NCBI RefSeq assembly: GCF_003046625.1
Contig: NZ_QAAD01000002.1
Span: 186,001-250,000, forward strand
DNA from: Mangrovibacterium marinum
GTDB lineage: Bacteria; Bacteroidota; Bacteroidia; Bacteroidales; Prolixibacteraceae
Length of the DNA stretch: 64,000 bases
Direction: 5' to 3'
Both the position numbers and the translations under genes were made by a program. Positions 62,755-64,000 of this stretch are shown one piece after another. Within the stretch, counting starts at the first letter, position 1. Every line of letters begins with the position of its first letter. The notes beneath the pieces are model-generated. The model was not told the DNA's origin. It did not search any database and saw nothing but the letters and a program-made list of their open reading frames with translations.

Positions 62755-63139
62755 ATTTTCCTGTTTGAATTTCATGCTTTATGTGATCAATTTTAGACTG
62801 ATAAAAGATCAGCCAGCCAACCAGGGCCGACCCAACCAGTTCTGTAAGTTCCAAAAATAGCGAATCGATCAGCAATCTACGATGATTTTAATCTTAAAAA
62901 TTCGTAACAACGAGACTCGGGCGCCCTTCCCCGAATGCTGACAAGCCCCTCTGCGACCTAATACCTCTGCCCGCTTGCCTACTGACTGAATGAATGAAAA
63001 CCGGGGAGAAGACAATTCTTCAAAAACTAAAATAACGCCGTAGATCTGCTCTCTCAAGTCGATATCGCTAAAAAAAGGACAGAAACTTCTTGAGCCCGAA
63101 CTAAATTCGCCCCCGGTTCCCGAATCACCATCCCCAGAG
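62755..63139. other. Gap without a supported gene
   Basis: The open frame at 62869-63342 on the minus strand overlaps the nnr gene in another frame and its composition is unlike protein, so it is not called. I see no repeat or RNA here. Confidence 0.4.
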
Positions 63140-64000
63140 TCAATCAGCCCAATTCTGCAATAGCGAAAAAGCCTCGCCGAGATGCGCCACAATGTCGCTC
63201 GCCAACAGCGCTTCGTAACCGAGATGATTGGCAGCCAGGTCGCCGGCCAATCCATGCAGATAAACGCCCAGCAAGGCTGCTTCCTTCGGGCGATAGTGCT
63301 GAGCCAGCAAGCCCAGGATGATTCCGGTGAGCACATCGCCACTACCGGCTGTTGCCATACCGGGGTTGCCGGTTGTGTTGAAATAGATGTCGCCGTCAGG
63401 CAGGCTGATGGATGTAAAGCCTCCCTTCAGGACAACAATTACACCGTATTTCCGGGAGAACGCCTGTTGTGACTGAAGCCGGGAGTAGTTGTCGCCGGTA
63501 GCTTCTGTGAGGCGCTCAAACTCCTTGGGGTGCGGTGTCACGATGGCATTGGCGGGCAACAGATCGAGCCATTCTTTGTGCATCGACAAGATATTCAATG
63601 CGTCCGCATCCAACACCAGCGCATCGGGTTGGGCCAGCAGGAGCTCTTTGAGGGCCCGCTGCGAGTTGGACTTGGTTCCGATACCGGGTCCGACACCAAC
63701 GGCCGAGAACTGCTTTAGGTCCGGAAACTCGGTAAACATCAGGTCCGAGGCGTCGATCGAGCACATAGCCTCAGGTACTGCCGTTTGTAAAACAGCTGTT
63801 CCCGAGTGTGGTACATGGGCCGTTAACAAGCCCACCCCCGAGCGCAGACAACCTTTAGCTGCGAGCACTGCTGCCCCCATTTTGCCATAGGCCCCGGCCA
63901 CCAGCAAACCATGGCCAAAAGTTCCTTTGTGGGCAAACAGCGAGCGCACCTTCAGCAGGGCGGCCACATCGTCGGTATCTACGAAAAAGTACGACGTTTG
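63140..64000 (-). CDS. nnr: Bifunctional NAD(P)H-hydrate repair enzyme, C-terminal dehydratase part (5' end outside window)
   Basis: The frame is open to the right edge (codons for ...SYFFVDTDDVAALLKVR), so the gene begins outside, and the N-terminal epimerase (NnrE/YjeF_N) domain is probably there. What is visible is the ADP/ATP-dependent dehydratase (NnrD): FAHKGTFGHGLLVAGAYGKM, VGVGPGIGTKSNSQRAL, LVLDADALNILSMH, ITPHPKEFERL-like (VTPHPKEFERLTEATG) and NPGMATAGSGDVLTGIILGL. It converts hydrated NAD(P)H back. The GTG at 63967 is not the start, since the family sequence continues upstream. Confidence 0.9.
   Translation of the reverse strand, partial: QTSYFFVDTDDVAALLKVRSLFAHKGTFGHGLLVAGAYGKMGAAVLAAKGCLRSGVGLLTAHVPHSGTAVLQTAVPEAMCSIDASDLMFTEFPDLKQFSAVGVGPGIGTKSNSQRALKELLLAQPDALVLDADALNILSMHKEWLDLLPANAIVTPHPKEFERLTEATGDNYSRLQSQQAFSRKYGVIVVLKGGFTSISLPDGDIYFNTTGNPGMATAGSGDVLTGIILGLLAQHYRPKEAALLGVYLHGLAGDLAANHLGYEALLASDIVAHLGEAFSLLQNWAD

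Noticed and set aside
62869-63342. 157-residue open frame on the minus strand
   Set aside because: Its first half is another frame of the nnr gene, and its Trp/Cys/Arg-rich composition is not protein-like.

Overview
The window comes from a Bacteroidota chromosome, most likely the Bacteroidales/Marinilabiliales side of the phylum. The support is: promoters of the form TTTG-N18/19-TAnnTTTG rather than the E. coli type, a secreted protein with a type B (gliding-motility type) type IX secretion C-terminal domain, several Bacteroidota-only families (DUF4290, DUF4494, DUF4831, DUF6165), zinc-free forms of ribosomal proteins S14 and L36, and a fused HisB and HisIE. No rRNA or tRNA gene, phage, transposase or CRISPR array was seen.

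Layout. 1-5.2 kb (mostly minus): the 5' end of a secreted family 43 glycosidase, a hotdog thioesterase, a KDG kinase, a cation/proton antiporter, and a plus-strand CHAD protein. 5.2-9.8 kb (minus): a five-gene glycan assembly operon (DUF6165, GT8-like, GT2, two GT9) behind a near-consensus promoter. 10.1-27.4 kb (minus): one continuous str-S10-spc-alpha ribosomal operon of 32 genes, rpsL to rplQ, with its own promoter, a leader hairpin and a terminator; map is absent from its frequent place between secY and infA. 27.4-31.2 kb (minus): a C39 peptidase ABC exporter and its HlyD adaptor, separated by three tandem hairpin repeats. 31.4-36.4 kb: D-lactate dehydrogenase, an EF-G paralogue whose catalytic histidine is replaced by Met, and the type IX cargo protein. 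36.6-43.8 kb (plus): PcrA-type helicase, DUF4290-murA-TlpA (MurA has Asp at the fosfomycin-target Cys), grpE-dnaJ.

44.0-55.5 kb (plus) is the histidine operon: hisG-D-C-B-H-A-F-IE behind a promoter and a classical attenuator whose 20-residue leader peptide carries five His codons. The operon is interrupted by non-his genes: two four-helix-bundle (S23/IVP family) proteins, a GxxExxY protein, purU, a TlpA-like redoxin and a DUF1016 (YhcG) nuclease. The three small ORFs of the S23 and GxxExxY families are each bracketed by their own inverted repeats. The hisA-hisF gap holds a copy of the same termini as one of these cassettes with no ORF inside, and the hisH-hisA gap holds another ORF-less inverted pair of GC-rich hairpins. 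This architecture resembles the intervening sequences of bacterial 23S rRNA, but placed in an mRNA operon. I consider it the most interesting feature of the window.

55.5-64 kb: a secreted esterase, typA/bipA, DUF4494, DUF2892, a PepD-type dipeptidase, DUF4831, and the C-terminal (dehydratase) part of an Nnr repair enzyme running off the right edge. Dispersed intergenic repeats occur at 890-960 and 58,677-58,748 (same family, opposite strands).
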